This document shows, piece by piece, positions 52,473-61,322 of a DNA stretch of 64,000 bases. Numbering within the stretch: position 1 is the first letter of the stretch; every line of letters starts with the position of its first letter. Under the pieces are notes generated by a model. It had not been told where the DNA came from and did no database searches. It saw only the letters and a program-made list of their open reading frames with translations. The stretch spans positions 62,001 through 126,000 of the forward strand of contig JAGALP010000003.1 in assembly GCA_017625155.1 (NCBI GenBank), written 5' to 3'. Source of the DNA: Paludibacteraceae bacterium. GTDB lineage: Bacteria; Bacteroidota; Bacteroidia; Bacteroidales; Paludibacteraceae. A program made the translations under genes and the position numbers.

Positions 52473-55142
52473 ATGAAAAAAATCTTTTTGCTTCTCTTCC
52501 TGTTGGTTGCGGTATGTGGCAGCACGAGTGTTTATGCTCAAATGGTAGAAGAAATCGAATTTGAAATAACCAACAAAGAAGTGCAAGGTACTGGTCGATA
52601 TGCTAACCTTGTACTGTATGGTCAGCACGATACATATGGTAAGATTACCATTTATCTCAACGAATACAATGGTAGCTACAAAACATACGAGGTATATTAT
52701 GCCACCCTCGGCAAACTCAATCTTACTGGCTCTGCCCAATGGAGCAAAGACGGCAATGTGGAGATATTAGATGCCAACCTCTCTACCGCACCATTCGACA
52801 AAGAACCTACTGCAGAAGACCAGGTGTTTCACATCATTGGCACCTACACACCACAAGAGATTGTCACACTCAACTTCTCTGGCTTCAGCCAATTTGGCTA
52901 TGACAGCAATTACAAAGATTGGTTTATGCGCATGGAAGGTACCGACCCTGGTAAACCTGAATATGGCTACAGACTGGAGCTTGCCTACTATGCCCCTGCC
53001 TACAATGGATTCGGCACTTTCACCACTGCCAACAATGACATCAACATGGCAGATACACATCTCCAAACACCTTCGGGATATGTAATGTTTGATAGTGTGA
53101 CGCTCACAGTGGAGCAGAAAAAAGTCAGCGACAACCTTACTCAAACAATTGCTAATGCTACACTCTTAGGTGAAGATGGTGTAACCTATATCGTTACGTG
53201 TGTCCACAATAGCATCACACCTACACAGCAAATCACAGCAGTAATTACCAATACCTCCTTATCTCGCAACGAAGACTCCTTCACGCTTGATGGAATGAAT
53301 GATAACGCCGAAGCTACTATCACTATCAAGAGCAACAAGTTAGTCGGCAAATATGCAATGAAGCAGATTGATTTGCAGCAAAGCTATTTCTTCTATAATG
53401 AGGAAAAACTAGATATTCTATCCATTCAAGCAGAAGTGGCCACTGAACTCAAGAATAATAATCTGGCATGTATCGCCAATGTGGCTCTTCTCACGCGCGA
53501 TACTATATTATATGTCTTCAAAATGACACATACTTTCTCTGCACCCACCGACTCTGTAGAATTTAAGGCCACCAACCTCATTATCAATGATGCGTTGTCA
53601 GAGGAATTGGGTGTAGTCAGCTTCGATGCCAAGAACGAGCAATACATCCTTTCTGGTGCGTGGATGGCTACCGAAGCAGAAGAAGGGACCTACTCAAAAG
53701 AGGATGTAACCATCGAATTGCAAGATGTACAAAACAATACAACTATCCATTCTTTAGATGCTACGCTGCATGTGAAGATGGATAATTCTTCCCATTGGAC
53801 CATCACGGGTACAATGCGAGGCGATGATAATGTGGTATATAATCTAGATCTATCGTATGTCGTGCCAACGCCTCAAGATACGGTGATGGTACGCTTCAAT
53901 CACTCAGCCATTGCCACTTTCACCCCAGATATGAACAATGACCTGTTCTTCGAGAACAAAGATGAGCACTATTATGCTTCTATCAATATTCGCGGTGTGG
54001 AGATGGGTAGTGCATTCTCTTTGCAAAATGTGGATAGAGATTATTGTGGTGTGAAGGACTCTATTACAGGTAAATACACCGAACTAGCAGACATCAATGG
54101 TCGCATCTTCCAACTTGGTGATACCACCATTATGCAAGCTGAGCTCATCAGCATGGATGCTACGCTCTATGACATAGAGTTGTGGTATGTAGTGCCTACA
54201 CCTATTGACACGGTTACGCTCTCTTTCCCAGTAGAATTTGGAGACCTGCGAAACGAAGAAGGCTATTACCAACTATATGGCCCATCATTGGATACAACCT
54301 ATATTGTGGCATTCAGCCCGCTCTCTGATGAAATTGAAGGTACTTTTGTCTATGACGGTATGTTTGGCAAGTTCGGTGCAGAAGGTGGACGTATGGAAAT
54401 GGAGTACCGCAATACCTATATTGCCAAGATGGAGGGTGACTACGTGACAGCTATTATGCCACTGGAGAAGGGAAAAATGACAGTCACCATGGACGTGGAT
54501 GGCAATATCACCGCGGTCGCTGAAGCCATTTGTGCAGATAGCGTATATTATCATATCACCATGACCGCTCACTACGAGCGCGAATACCTGCGTGGCGATA
54601 TGCCTTTCGGCTCAATAGAGCGAACATATACGGCTGCCGATATTTTGTCCACCATGGATAAATCCGAAGAGGAAGGATGGATATACCTTGCTGTCGGAGC
54701 AGCCGACCAGTCTGACCTTATGGCGATGCACTTCTTTGTGGACTCTACCGATGCGGATATCCTTATCCCTGAAGGCGAGTACAAAATCAACAAGTCCTTC
54801 CGACCAGGAACAGTACTCGGCAATGCAGGACCTAATGACCAAAACCAAATATCTACTCCTTTCTATGCAACTGTTGATAATCTAGGTTATTTGACCAATA
54901 TCTATATGTGGGTAAAAGGTACGGTGACTGTAGCGAAGAAAGACGGCAAACTCTACCTCGAAGTCAATGCTCTCAACTCCTATGATGTTCCCATACACAT
55001 TATATATGATGGTTCAATATCAACTTCACTCCCCAATATCCAATATCCAGTATCCAATACCCATAAAATCATCCGTAATGGTCAACTGATTATCCTCAAA
55101 GATGGTGCCGAGTACAATGCACAAGGCATGAAATTGCAATAA
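52473..55142 (+). CDS. Secreted protein of repeated beta domains with T9SS-type tail
   Basis: An 889-residue protein from ATG 52473 (MKKIFLLLFLLVAVCGSTSV, cleavage after VYA). The rest is a series of ~110-130-residue beta-rich domains, each ending near a connector of the type VPTPxDTV (e.g. VVPTPQDTVMVRF, VVPTPIDTVTLSF). The first domain (YANLVLYGQHDTYGKITIYL) resembles a domain of the 1702-residue neighbour (YLQLMGRNDMEDADVMLFLN). A linker of 7-nt-repeat origin precedes the tail HKIIRNGQLIILKDGAEYNA. No known family was recognised and no catalytic residues are evident; a surface structural or binding role is inferred. Confidence 0.78.
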   Translation: MKKIFLLLFLLVAVCGSTSVYAQMVEEIEFEITNKEVQGTGRYANLVLYGQHDTYGKITIYLNEYNGSYKTYEVYYATLGKLNLTGSAQWSKDGNVEILDANLSTAPFDKEPTAEDQVFHIIGTYTPQEIVTLNFSGFSQFGYDSNYKDWFMRMEGTDPGKPEYGYRLELAYYAPAYNGFGTFTTANNDINMADTHLQTPSGYVMFDSVTLTVEQKKVSDNLTQTIANATLLGEDGVTYIVTCVHNSITPTQQITAVITNTSLSRNEDSFTLDGMNDNAEATITIKSNKLVGKYAMKQIDLQQSYFFYNEEKLDILSIQAEVATELKNNNLACIANVALLTRDTILYVFKMTHTFSAPTDSVEFKATNLIINDALSEELGVVSFDAKNEQYILSGAWMATEAEEGTYSKEDVTIELQDVQNNTTIHSLDATLHVKMDNSSHWTITGTMRGDDNVVYNLDLSYVVPTPQDTVMVRFNHSAIATFTPDMNNDLFFENKDEHYYASINIRGVEMGSAFSLQNVDRDYCGVKDSITGKYTELADINGRIFQLGDTTIMQAELISMDATLYDIELWYVVPTPIDTVTLSFPVEFGDLRNEEGYYQLYGPSLDTTYIVAFSPLSDEIEGTFVYDGMFGKFGAEGGRMEMEYRNTYIAKMEGDYVTAIMPLEKGKMTVTMDVDGNITAVAEAICADSVYYHITMTAHYEREYLRGDMPFGSIERTYTAADILSTMDKSEEEGWIYLAVGAADQSDLMAMHFFVDSTDADILIPEGEYKINKSFRPGTVLGNAGPNDQNQISTPFYATVDNLGYLTNIYMWVKGTVTVAKKDGKLYLEVNALNSYDVPIHIIYDGSISTSLPNIQYPVSNTHKIIRNGQLIILKDGAEYNAQGMKLQ
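55034..55068 (+). repeat. 7-nt repeats encoding the linker before the tail
   Basis: CCAATAT, CCAATAT, CCAGTAT, CCAATAC, CCATAAA in 7-nt phase inside the coding sequence, just before the C-terminal tail, encoding PNIQYPVSNTHK. Same word as the intergenic elements at 23658 and 57836. Confidence 0.82.
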
Positions 55143-55176
55143 ACGATACAACAAACCATAATTAATTTTTTTAACA

Positions 55177-57744
55177 ATGAAACGTTTTTTCACATTTTTC
55201 ATGGTGGCTGCCATATCTCTGACAGCAGTTGCACAAGCAACATGGACCACCAAACCACAAGCCCTAAAGTCGCTGATGGCTACAGAGCGCTTGAGCAACA
55301 CTATCAAGGCGCTCCAACAACCAGAACCTCAGCAGGCTACACTTGCAGATGAACCTACATGGACCCAACATGACACGACTGAAGTCATCTTTAGATCATT
55401 CTACGATGATCCTATCTACTATCCTGTTGAAATATTCACAAATAGATATGGTGAATTGGATACTACTGGAGGCGATTGGTATATCACACTTCACAACGAC
55501 CGCTATCAATTCATCTTTGACATCTATGGTGCATCTCCTGAAACTCCTGCAGGTACTTATACCAAAGAAGACCTCGATGAATGGTACTCTTGGTGTATGT
55601 TCCCAGAAGCAAATGGCAAAACCCACTACTACAAAACTTGTGAACTGACAATCCAAGAGGAGAAACTAAGTGAAAGCCTTATTAAATTTACCTTGGATGC
55701 CGTTATGCTGGTTACCAAAGGTATTGGTGGCGAAGAGTATGGTTACTTCAAGGTGCACGCAGAGCATACTATCATCCGACCACTAGTCAAATACGATGTG
55801 GCTATCTTAAATTGTGTGGTAACTCCAGAAGAAGACCGTGTGCGTATTGCTGGTAAGAACGACACCATGGATGTGGACTTGACCTTCTTCACCGAGACAG
55901 GTGTTGTTGGCTATTATAGCCACAAAATCATGGATACCGAAAATGCCAAACTGGTGCATCGCGGTGTATCCTACGAGATTATGGATCTTGAGGGTGTTAT
56001 CTACAGCTCACCTAATGAGGCGGGGGGTGTTTCCTATGTATTCATGTTCGAGGCGTTGACTACTGACGCTAGCTTCTACAATGTCGCTATGGAGGCACCT
56101 ATTGTGCCTACAGATACAGTAGAATTTACATGCAACAACATGCTCATTGACGATAGTTATGGCATGTCCGATGCCACTATCCTCATCACTGCTAGCAATG
56201 CCAACTATGAGATCATGGCGGGATACAATGCCAACCGAATCACATCTCCTGCTACTTATTCAGGCGACCAAGCATATATGTACCTCACAGATCGTAAAAC
56301 GGGCAAAGAACTTACCTCTATGATATGTACCATTGAGGTTAGTGGCAACGCACTCAAGGGTTATCAAGTAGAGATTGAAATGCTCGGTACCGATCACAAA
56401 TACTATATCATGCACCTCATTTATGGTGTAGAAGAAGCAAGATCACTTGACCTCAATTTCACCAATTCGGCTAAGTCCTATTTCTATATTGATCCACTCG
56501 GCTCAAAGGAGGTACAACTAGCTAATTACAATGGTGAGTATTCAGTTGCATTTGACATCTTCCAGATCGACCAAGTAATAGAAATGGGTGGCGACTTCGA
56601 GCGTATCAATCTGGCTATGGAGCAAACATTCATCACCCACCATACGAAAGATGCGAATGGTTTGCCTGAGGATATCGCTGTAGATTTTGCAGAAGTATCA
56701 GGTAATGTTTTCCAACGTAACGACACCACCTTCCTTACCGCTTCCGTACTTGGTTTCGACTCATGCCGATACAATATCTCTATGTTCTACGCCGTACCTA
56801 CTCCTATCAAGACTGTCACTTGTACCTTTGATGGACTCGCCAACGAAGAAAATGTAGAGTTTATCAACTCCTTGTCTAGTGGCATCTTCATCCTTGATGG
56901 TATGAGTGAAGATGGTTTGTTAACGGCAAAAGTCAATGTAGAACGTATCAAAAGTGGTAGCGTCGAAGGTACTTTCTACAACGATGGTAAGTTCGACCAC
57001 AACGACTTCTATGCCATCGATACATATGTCCGAGAGTGGAATCCAACTACTAATAAAGACGATGAGTTCTCCGTACAAAAGGGTACAATGACCGTCACCG
57101 TAGAAAATGGTATCCTCACTGCGGTAGCATCATTTATTTGTGACAATGCAGTGCAATATGACCTGACATTCAAGACTAAATTTGTTCGTGAGCGTATTCA
57201 ATTTGATACCGAAGAGGGAAAAATGGATTATACCTTCCCTACAGACGCAGAGGTTATTGTGCACGATTTTATAGATGGATATGGTATGATCCAATTGATT
57301 ATTGCCGATGAATCTTACGCCGTTGACTTCTATTTCAATGCGGATGCTATGGATTCTGTCATCGGTGTACCTGCTGGCGTATATCCTATAGATGGTTCAT
57401 TTGAGTCAGGTACAGTGCTAGCTTGCAAAGGTATTCTTCCTGATGGTCCTGCACAATCATACTTCTGCGGCTTGGATGCTGAGGGATACCTTGATCCACT
57501 GCAATTATATTGCCTCGTAGATGGTACTGTAATAGTTGAGAATATCAATGGCAAACTCAAAGTAGAGGTAGATGCAGTTAACTCATACGATGTACCTGTC
57601 GTTCTGCATTACAATGCAGCTGCTACTGCTCTAGAGGATATCACGACCGAACAGGTGGGTACACAAAAGCGTCTCCTCAATGGTCAGCTTTACATCATCC
57701 TCAATGGTCAAACATATACTGCCACTGGTAATATCGTAAAATAA
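55177..57744 (+). CDS. Secreted paralogue with repeated beta domains and T9SS-type tail
   Basis: An 855-residue protein with signal peptide MKRFFTFFMVAAISLTAVAQ, then repeated beta-rich domains related to those of the 52473 gene: connectors APIVPTDTVEFTC and AVPTPIKTVTCTF, and a late domain ending EVDAVNSYDVPVVLHYN, parallel to NALNSYDVPIHIIYD in the neighbour. The tail is QKRLLNGQLYIILNGQTYTA. It starts 34 nt after the 52473 gene with no promoter between, so both are probably one transcript ending at 57793-57830. Function unknown. Confidence 0.78.
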   Translation: MKRFFTFFMVAAISLTAVAQATWTTKPQALKSLMATERLSNTIKALQQPEPQQATLADEPTWTQHDTTEVIFRSFYDDPIYYPVEIFTNRYGELDTTGGDWYITLHNDRYQFIFDIYGASPETPAGTYTKEDLDEWYSWCMFPEANGKTHYYKTCELTIQEEKLSESLIKFTLDAVMLVTKGIGGEEYGYFKVHAEHTIIRPLVKYDVAILNCVVTPEEDRVRIAGKNDTMDVDLTFFTETGVVGYYSHKIMDTENAKLVHRGVSYEIMDLEGVIYSSPNEAGGVSYVFMFEALTTDASFYNVAMEAPIVPTDTVEFTCNNMLIDDSYGMSDATILITASNANYEIMAGYNANRITSPATYSGDQAYMYLTDRKTGKELTSMICTIEVSGNALKGYQVEIEMLGTDHKYYIMHLIYGVEEARSLDLNFTNSAKSYFYIDPLGSKEVQLANYNGEYSVAFDIFQIDQVIEMGGDFERINLAMEQTFITHHTKDANGLPEDIAVDFAEVSGNVFQRNDTTFLTASVLGFDSCRYNISMFYAVPTPIKTVTCTFDGLANEENVEFINSLSSGIFILDGMSEDGLLTAKVNVERIKSGSVEGTFYNDGKFDHNDFYAIDTYVREWNPTTNKDDEFSVQKGTMTVTVENGILTAVASFICDNAVQYDLTFKTKFVRERIQFDTEEGKMDYTFPTDAEVIVHDFIDGYGMIQLIIADESYAVDFYFNADAMDSVIGVPAGVYPIDGSFESGTVLACKGILPDGPAQSYFCGLDAEGYLDPLQLYCLVDGTVIVENINGKLKVEVDAVNSYDVPVVLHYNAAATALEDITTEQVGTQKRLLNGQLYIILNGQTYTATGNIVK

Positions 57745-57792
57745 TTAATTCGATCTAAAAGTTCTAGTTCCTCTAGACTATCTTGACTCCAT

Positions 57793-57830
57793 AAAAATAG
57801 CGTGGTTCAAAAGTGAACCACGCTATTTTT
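57793..57830. terminator. Strong bidirectional terminator
   Basis: AAAAATAGCGTGGTTCA and TGAACCACGCTATTTTT form a perfect 17-bp stem around a 4-nt loop between convergent genes. A- and T-runs allow termination on both strands. Confidence 0.9.
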
Positions 57831-57835
57831 ATCAA

Positions 57836-57877
57836 CCAATATCCAATAGCATAGCGGGTATCCTATAACCCGTAACC
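57836..57877. repeat. 7-nt-phased element with GC core (copy 3) over the Omp28-like stop
   Basis: CCAATAT, CCAATAG, then a degenerate core CATAGCGGGTATCC, then TATAACC and CGTAACC, in one 7-nt phase. On the minus strand it encodes the last four residues (GYGL) and the TAG stop of the Omp28-like protein. Confidence 0.75.
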
Positions 57878-59257
57878 AAGAACGTTATACCATTTGCCAT
57901 TTTTCTCTATCAACAACTGCCCTTCACGCAGCACCTTTCTCACTCCTGAACTCCTGAACCCCTGAACTCCTAAACTCTCTACATCCTCCACTCCTGTCGC
58001 CGCTGGCGAAAAATCATACACCGCCGTCGCGGTTACCGTTGTGCCGTTGTATGTCGTGAAGGTCAGTGATACATTGCCATTCTCATCCAGCACCATCTCA
58101 CCCTTGCTCATACGCCACATATGTATTGGAGTCACAATACCCTTCTTCAAATCTGTGGATAGCGCATACACCAATCTTGACCCTCCCAAAGTCCCCTCCT
58201 CATCCACTCGATAACCTGCTGTGATTGTACCCTCGTGGTTGCCATCTTGAATAGAATAGGTACTAGGCACCAGTATGCTATCCTCTGTATTTACATACAC
58301 GAAACCTACTTGTTTGCAGACGCCTTTATAACTAGACATTGTTTTATTAGATACCATCTGAACTTCCAATACATCATCCTTCAACTTCGTCACGCATACA
58401 CTATCAAAACTGATACTTGTGCTAGGACCTTTGGCTTCAGTGATGCCATACGGACCATACTGCTCGCCGCCTTCTGTACCTGCTACCACAGCCACCTGCT
58501 CTGCGTTGATAATTGGCTGTTTTTCTAGCGATGTCAGATATGCCACCACACAGCAATTCTCTGCTACCCAATCCTTATCCATCGTGTAAGTTGTCGAATA
58601 ACTATATGCTTGATTCTCCACCTTTACCGTATCACCAAAAGTGCCATTCACAAAGTCGCGAACCACACGAGGATGCATATATTCTAACCAATTGGCCTTT
58701 TTCCATGAGGTAATCTGATCTGCCTGCTTACCCACTAATCGATTCTCCTTAATTAATATAGTGAGCAGATATGCTGTTCTATCTACATTAGCTACCTGTC
58801 CACTCACCGTTATAGCCAATTGGCGAGTCTTATTGTTATATGTATGCTCTATCTCTACCGATGCCTCGGCCACTGTATCACCTTCTGCCACTCGTCCTTC
58901 AGCTACCCATGTCGCCAAATCTGTTGCTGCACGAACTTCCAACCTTCCACTTTGTTCTGTGCGATTAAATACCACACTTGGTACATTATAAATCCCCATA
59001 AAGTTCTTCGCTAGTTCATCGTTTTCAGGGAGTGTATATTCATCTGTGCCATATATAGCATGATAACTTACCCAGATGTAGGGGGTGGTTTGCTGATTCA
59101 AATATGCTACTATATTTTGCATACCCATCGGACATTCATAGCAATTAGCACTTGTAAAGTGTTCCATCAAGAACTTACGAGGAAAAGATGTCGGCACTTG
59201 TTGTACCGACATTCCCATCGCTGCCAGTAGCAGCAAGTATATCAATATTCTTTTCAT
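57863..59257 (-). CDS. Omp28-like secreted thioredoxin-fold protein with T9SS-type tail
   Basis: A 464-residue protein: signal peptide (MKRILIYLLLLAAMGMSVQQ), then an Omp28-type thioredoxin fold with LMEHFTSANCYECPMGMQ (CxxC at about residues 39-42), a central beta domain, and a C-terminal region ending in RKVLREGQLLIEKNGKWY. The linker before the tail (ESLGVQGFRSSGV) is encoded by 8-nt repeats at 57942-57977, and the final residues by the element at 57836. It is inferred to be an exported surface or periplasmic redox-type protein. No promoter consensus was found upstream. Confidence 0.8.
   Translation of the reverse strand: MKRILIYLLLLAAMGMSVQQVPTSFPRKFLMEHFTSANCYECPMGMQNIVAYLNQQTTPYIWVSYHAIYGTDEYTLPENDELAKNFMGIYNVPSVVFNRTEQSGRLEVRAATDLATWVAEGRVAEGDTVAEASVEIEHTYNNKTRQLAITVSGQVANVDRTAYLLTILIKENRLVGKQADQITSWKKANWLEYMHPRVVRDFVNGTFGDTVKVENQAYSYSTTYTMDKDWVAENCCVVAYLTSLEKQPIINAEQVAVVAGTEGGEQYGPYGITEAKGPSTSISFDSVCVTKLKDDVLEVQMVSNKTMSSYKGVCKQVGFVYVNTEDSILVPSTYSIQDGNHEGTITAGYRVDEEGTLGGSRLVYALSTDLKKGIVTPIHMWRMSKGEMVLDENGNVSLTFTTYNGTTVTATAVYDFSPAATGVEDVESLGVQGFRSSGVRKVLREGQLLIEKNGKWYNVLGYGL
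57942..57977 (-). repeat. 8-nt repeats encoding the linker before the Omp28-like tail
   Basis: ACTCCTGA, ACTCCTGA, ACCCCTGA, ACTCCTAA, in 8-nt phase, within the coding sequence directly upstream of the C-terminal tail. Confidence 0.8.
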
Positions 59258-59260
59258 TAG

Positions 59261-59302
59261 CCTTTAACCCATAACCTATAGCCCGCAGGGCGTCCTATAG
59301 GT
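59261..59302. repeat. 7-nt-phased element with GC hairpin core (copy 4) over the pullulanase stop
   Basis: CCTTTAA, CCCATAA, CCTATAG, then the core GCCCGCAGGGCGTCC, then TATAGG. The hairpin is GCCC-GCA-GGGC-like. It fills the 37-bp gap between the Omp28-like and pullulanase genes and supplies the last codons and TAG stop of the latter. Confidence 0.82.
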
Positions 59303-61283
59303 ACAATATTGCTGCGGATTGAGGTGCTACGCGCACGGTCTTCTCCGCTATGCGCTCACCATAGTATGGGCACTTACCATCCACGCACGCAAAGCGGAAC
59401 TCACCTTCTGGCAGTTGACAAGTGGCAGTTGATGATTGACTATTTAGAATCACTACGATAGTTTTCCAACTATCGCCTACAGCTTCGCCGTTGAGCACGT
59501 ATGCCACCACACCTGCTGGAGCATCCAAGAAATGTACATTCTTGCGCACCAATTCCGCATCTCCCATATGGAACGCAGGGTGTGCTTTGCGCAGGGCAAT
59601 CAAACCTTGATAGTAACGGAAGAGGTCCATATTCTCTGCCTTCAGCGACCAGTCAATCGCATTAATCTCATCTGGACTGCAATAACTATTGTGCACACCT
59701 TTCTTATCGCGCGCAATCTCCTCACCACACCAGAGGAATGGCATACCTTGTGAGGTCAAGACTGCCGTTTGTGCCAATTTGCTGAGTTTTTGCAACTCGC
59801 CTGGGTGAAGACGTTTGTTCGCTTTTAGGCGGTCGGTGAGCATCATATCATCGTGGCATGATACGTAACTGATACATTGAGTAGGTTGGCTAGTCCATGC
59901 TTTCTTAGAGTAGTTCACTTGCTCCATATTCACCTCAGGATGGTTAATGCAACCCACCAAACCAAACTTAATACTCTCCTCATGTCCCTTCTCGCCAATA
60001 AGGAACGCACCCTTGTTGTTATCGGAGAACGGACCACGTAGTGCATCGCGCATATCATCGCAGAAAGCACCAATATTAGGCAACTTCTGCATATTGGCCT
60101 TCATACACAGCGAATCGCTGTTGTAAAGTGGCGCACCTGCAGCCCAACCCTCGCCATAGAGCAACAAGCTTGGGTCGATACTATCCATCATCGCGCGTAC
60201 TTGGTTCATAGTCTCCACATCGTGAATACCCATCAAGTCAAAGCGGAAACCGTCCATATGATACTCTTCAATCCAATAGCGACAAGACTCAATGATAAAC
60301 TTACGCATCATCGCACGCTCACTGGCAGTCTCATTGCCGCAACCCGATGCATTACCCAGTTCGCCATTCTCCGTCAAGCGGTAGAAGTAATCAGGGCAGG
60401 TCTGCGTAAAATTGCTATTCTCCACATTGAACGTATGGTTATACACCACGTCCATAATCACGCGGATACCTGCCTTATGCAATGCTTGAATCATCTGCTT
60501 CATTTCGCGAATACGAGTAGCAGGGTCATATGGATTGGTGCTATAGCCACCATCGGGAGCGTTGTAGTTCACTGGGTCATAACCCCAGTTGTATTTATTA
60601 TCACTCAAACGAGTTTCATCCACTGATCCATAGTCGTATGAAGGGAGAATCTGCACATGAGTGACACCCAATTCCACGAGGTGGTCGATACCTGTAGCCA
60701 AACCCTCAGCGGTCTTGGTGCCATGTTCGGTCCAACCGATAAACTTACCTTTGTTCTTTACACCAGAAGTCTCATGGATAGTCATATCGCGGTGGTGCAT
60801 CTCATAGATAATCGCATCTTTCGCACCGCCAAAAGCAGGACGCACATCTTCAGCCCAACCTTCTGGATTGGTACTAGCGAGGTCTATCACCGCTCCACGA
60901 CGACCATTCACGCCGACAGCCTTTGCAAAGATACCTGGAGTCTCGTGCAATGTCCAACGCGAACTAGGTTCTACAATTTGGAAGGTATAGAACTGACCAT
61001 TCAAATCACCCTTCACAGTCTTAGTCCAACTGCCATCTTTCTGACGACACATACGGAGTGTTTGCAATGGGGCTACAGTAGTAGCATCTGCATACAAATT
61101 CAGATAAACCGTATCCGCATTAGGGCTCCACACAGAGAATGTGGTTTGCTCTGGCGAATACATCATCTCGTCCAACGAACCTTGTTTCACTGGATACTCA
61201 TCCACATTTTCATAATGTGGCTTCTTTGCGCAGCAACCTGCTAATGTTGCTACCATAGTCATCATAATCAGTACTTTTTTCAT
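59295..61283 (-). CDS. pulA: Type I pullulanase, lipoprotein
   Basis: A 662-residue GH13 debranching enzyme cutting alpha-1,6 links in pullulan and starch. ATG 61283 gives MKKVLIMMTMVATLAGC with lipobox LAGC (the TTG at 61292 is less likely). An N-terminal CBM48-like domain has TTFSVWSPNADTVYLNLY. The type I signature YNWGYDP is present, with catalytic Asp in GFRFDLMGIHD, Glu in LLYGEGWAAG and Asp in YVSCHDD. Lipid anchoring suggests display at the outer membrane, as in starch-using Bacteroidales. SusC/D genes are not in the window. Confidence 0.93.
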   Translation of the reverse strand: MKKVLIMMTMVATLAGCCAKKPHYENVDEYPVKQGSLDEMMYSPEQTTFSVWSPNADTVYLNLYADATTVAPLQTLRMCRQKDGSWTKTVKGDLNGQFYTFQIVEPSSRWTLHETPGIFAKAVGVNGRRGAVIDLASTNPEGWAEDVRPAFGGAKDAIIYEMHHRDMTIHETSGVKNKGKFIGWTEHGTKTAEGLATGIDHLVELGVTHVQILPSYDYGSVDETRLSDNKYNWGYDPVNYNAPDGGYSTNPYDPATRIREMKQMIQALHKAGIRVIMDVVYNHTFNVENSNFTQTCPDYFYRLTENGELGNASGCGNETASERAMMRKFIIESCRYWIEEYHMDGFRFDLMGIHDVETMNQVRAMMDSIDPSLLLYGEGWAAGAPLYNSDSLCMKANMQKLPNIGAFCDDMRDALRGPFSDNNKGAFLIGEKGHEESIKFGLVGCINHPEVNMEQVNYSKKAWTSQPTQCISYVSCHDDMMLTDRLKANKRLHPGELQKLSKLAQTAVLTSQGMPFLWCGEEIARDKKGVHNSYCSPDEINAIDWSLKAENMDLFRYYQGLIALRKAHPAFHMGDAELVRKNVHFLDAPAGVVAYVLNGEAVGDSWKTIVVILNSQSSTATCQLPEGEFRFACVDGKCPYYGERIAEKTVRVAPQSAAILYL

Positions 61284-61294
61284 ATCATTCAAAA

Positions 61295-61322
61295 ATTCTT
61301 AATTCTTCATTCTCAATTGATA
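61295..61322. repeat. 7-nt repeats over the clpX stop codon
   Basis: ATTCTTA, ATTCTTC, ATTCTCA, ATTGATA in exact 7-nt phase. On the minus strand they encode the end of ClpX (LRMKN, stop) and run into the short gap before pulA. Confidence 0.8.
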
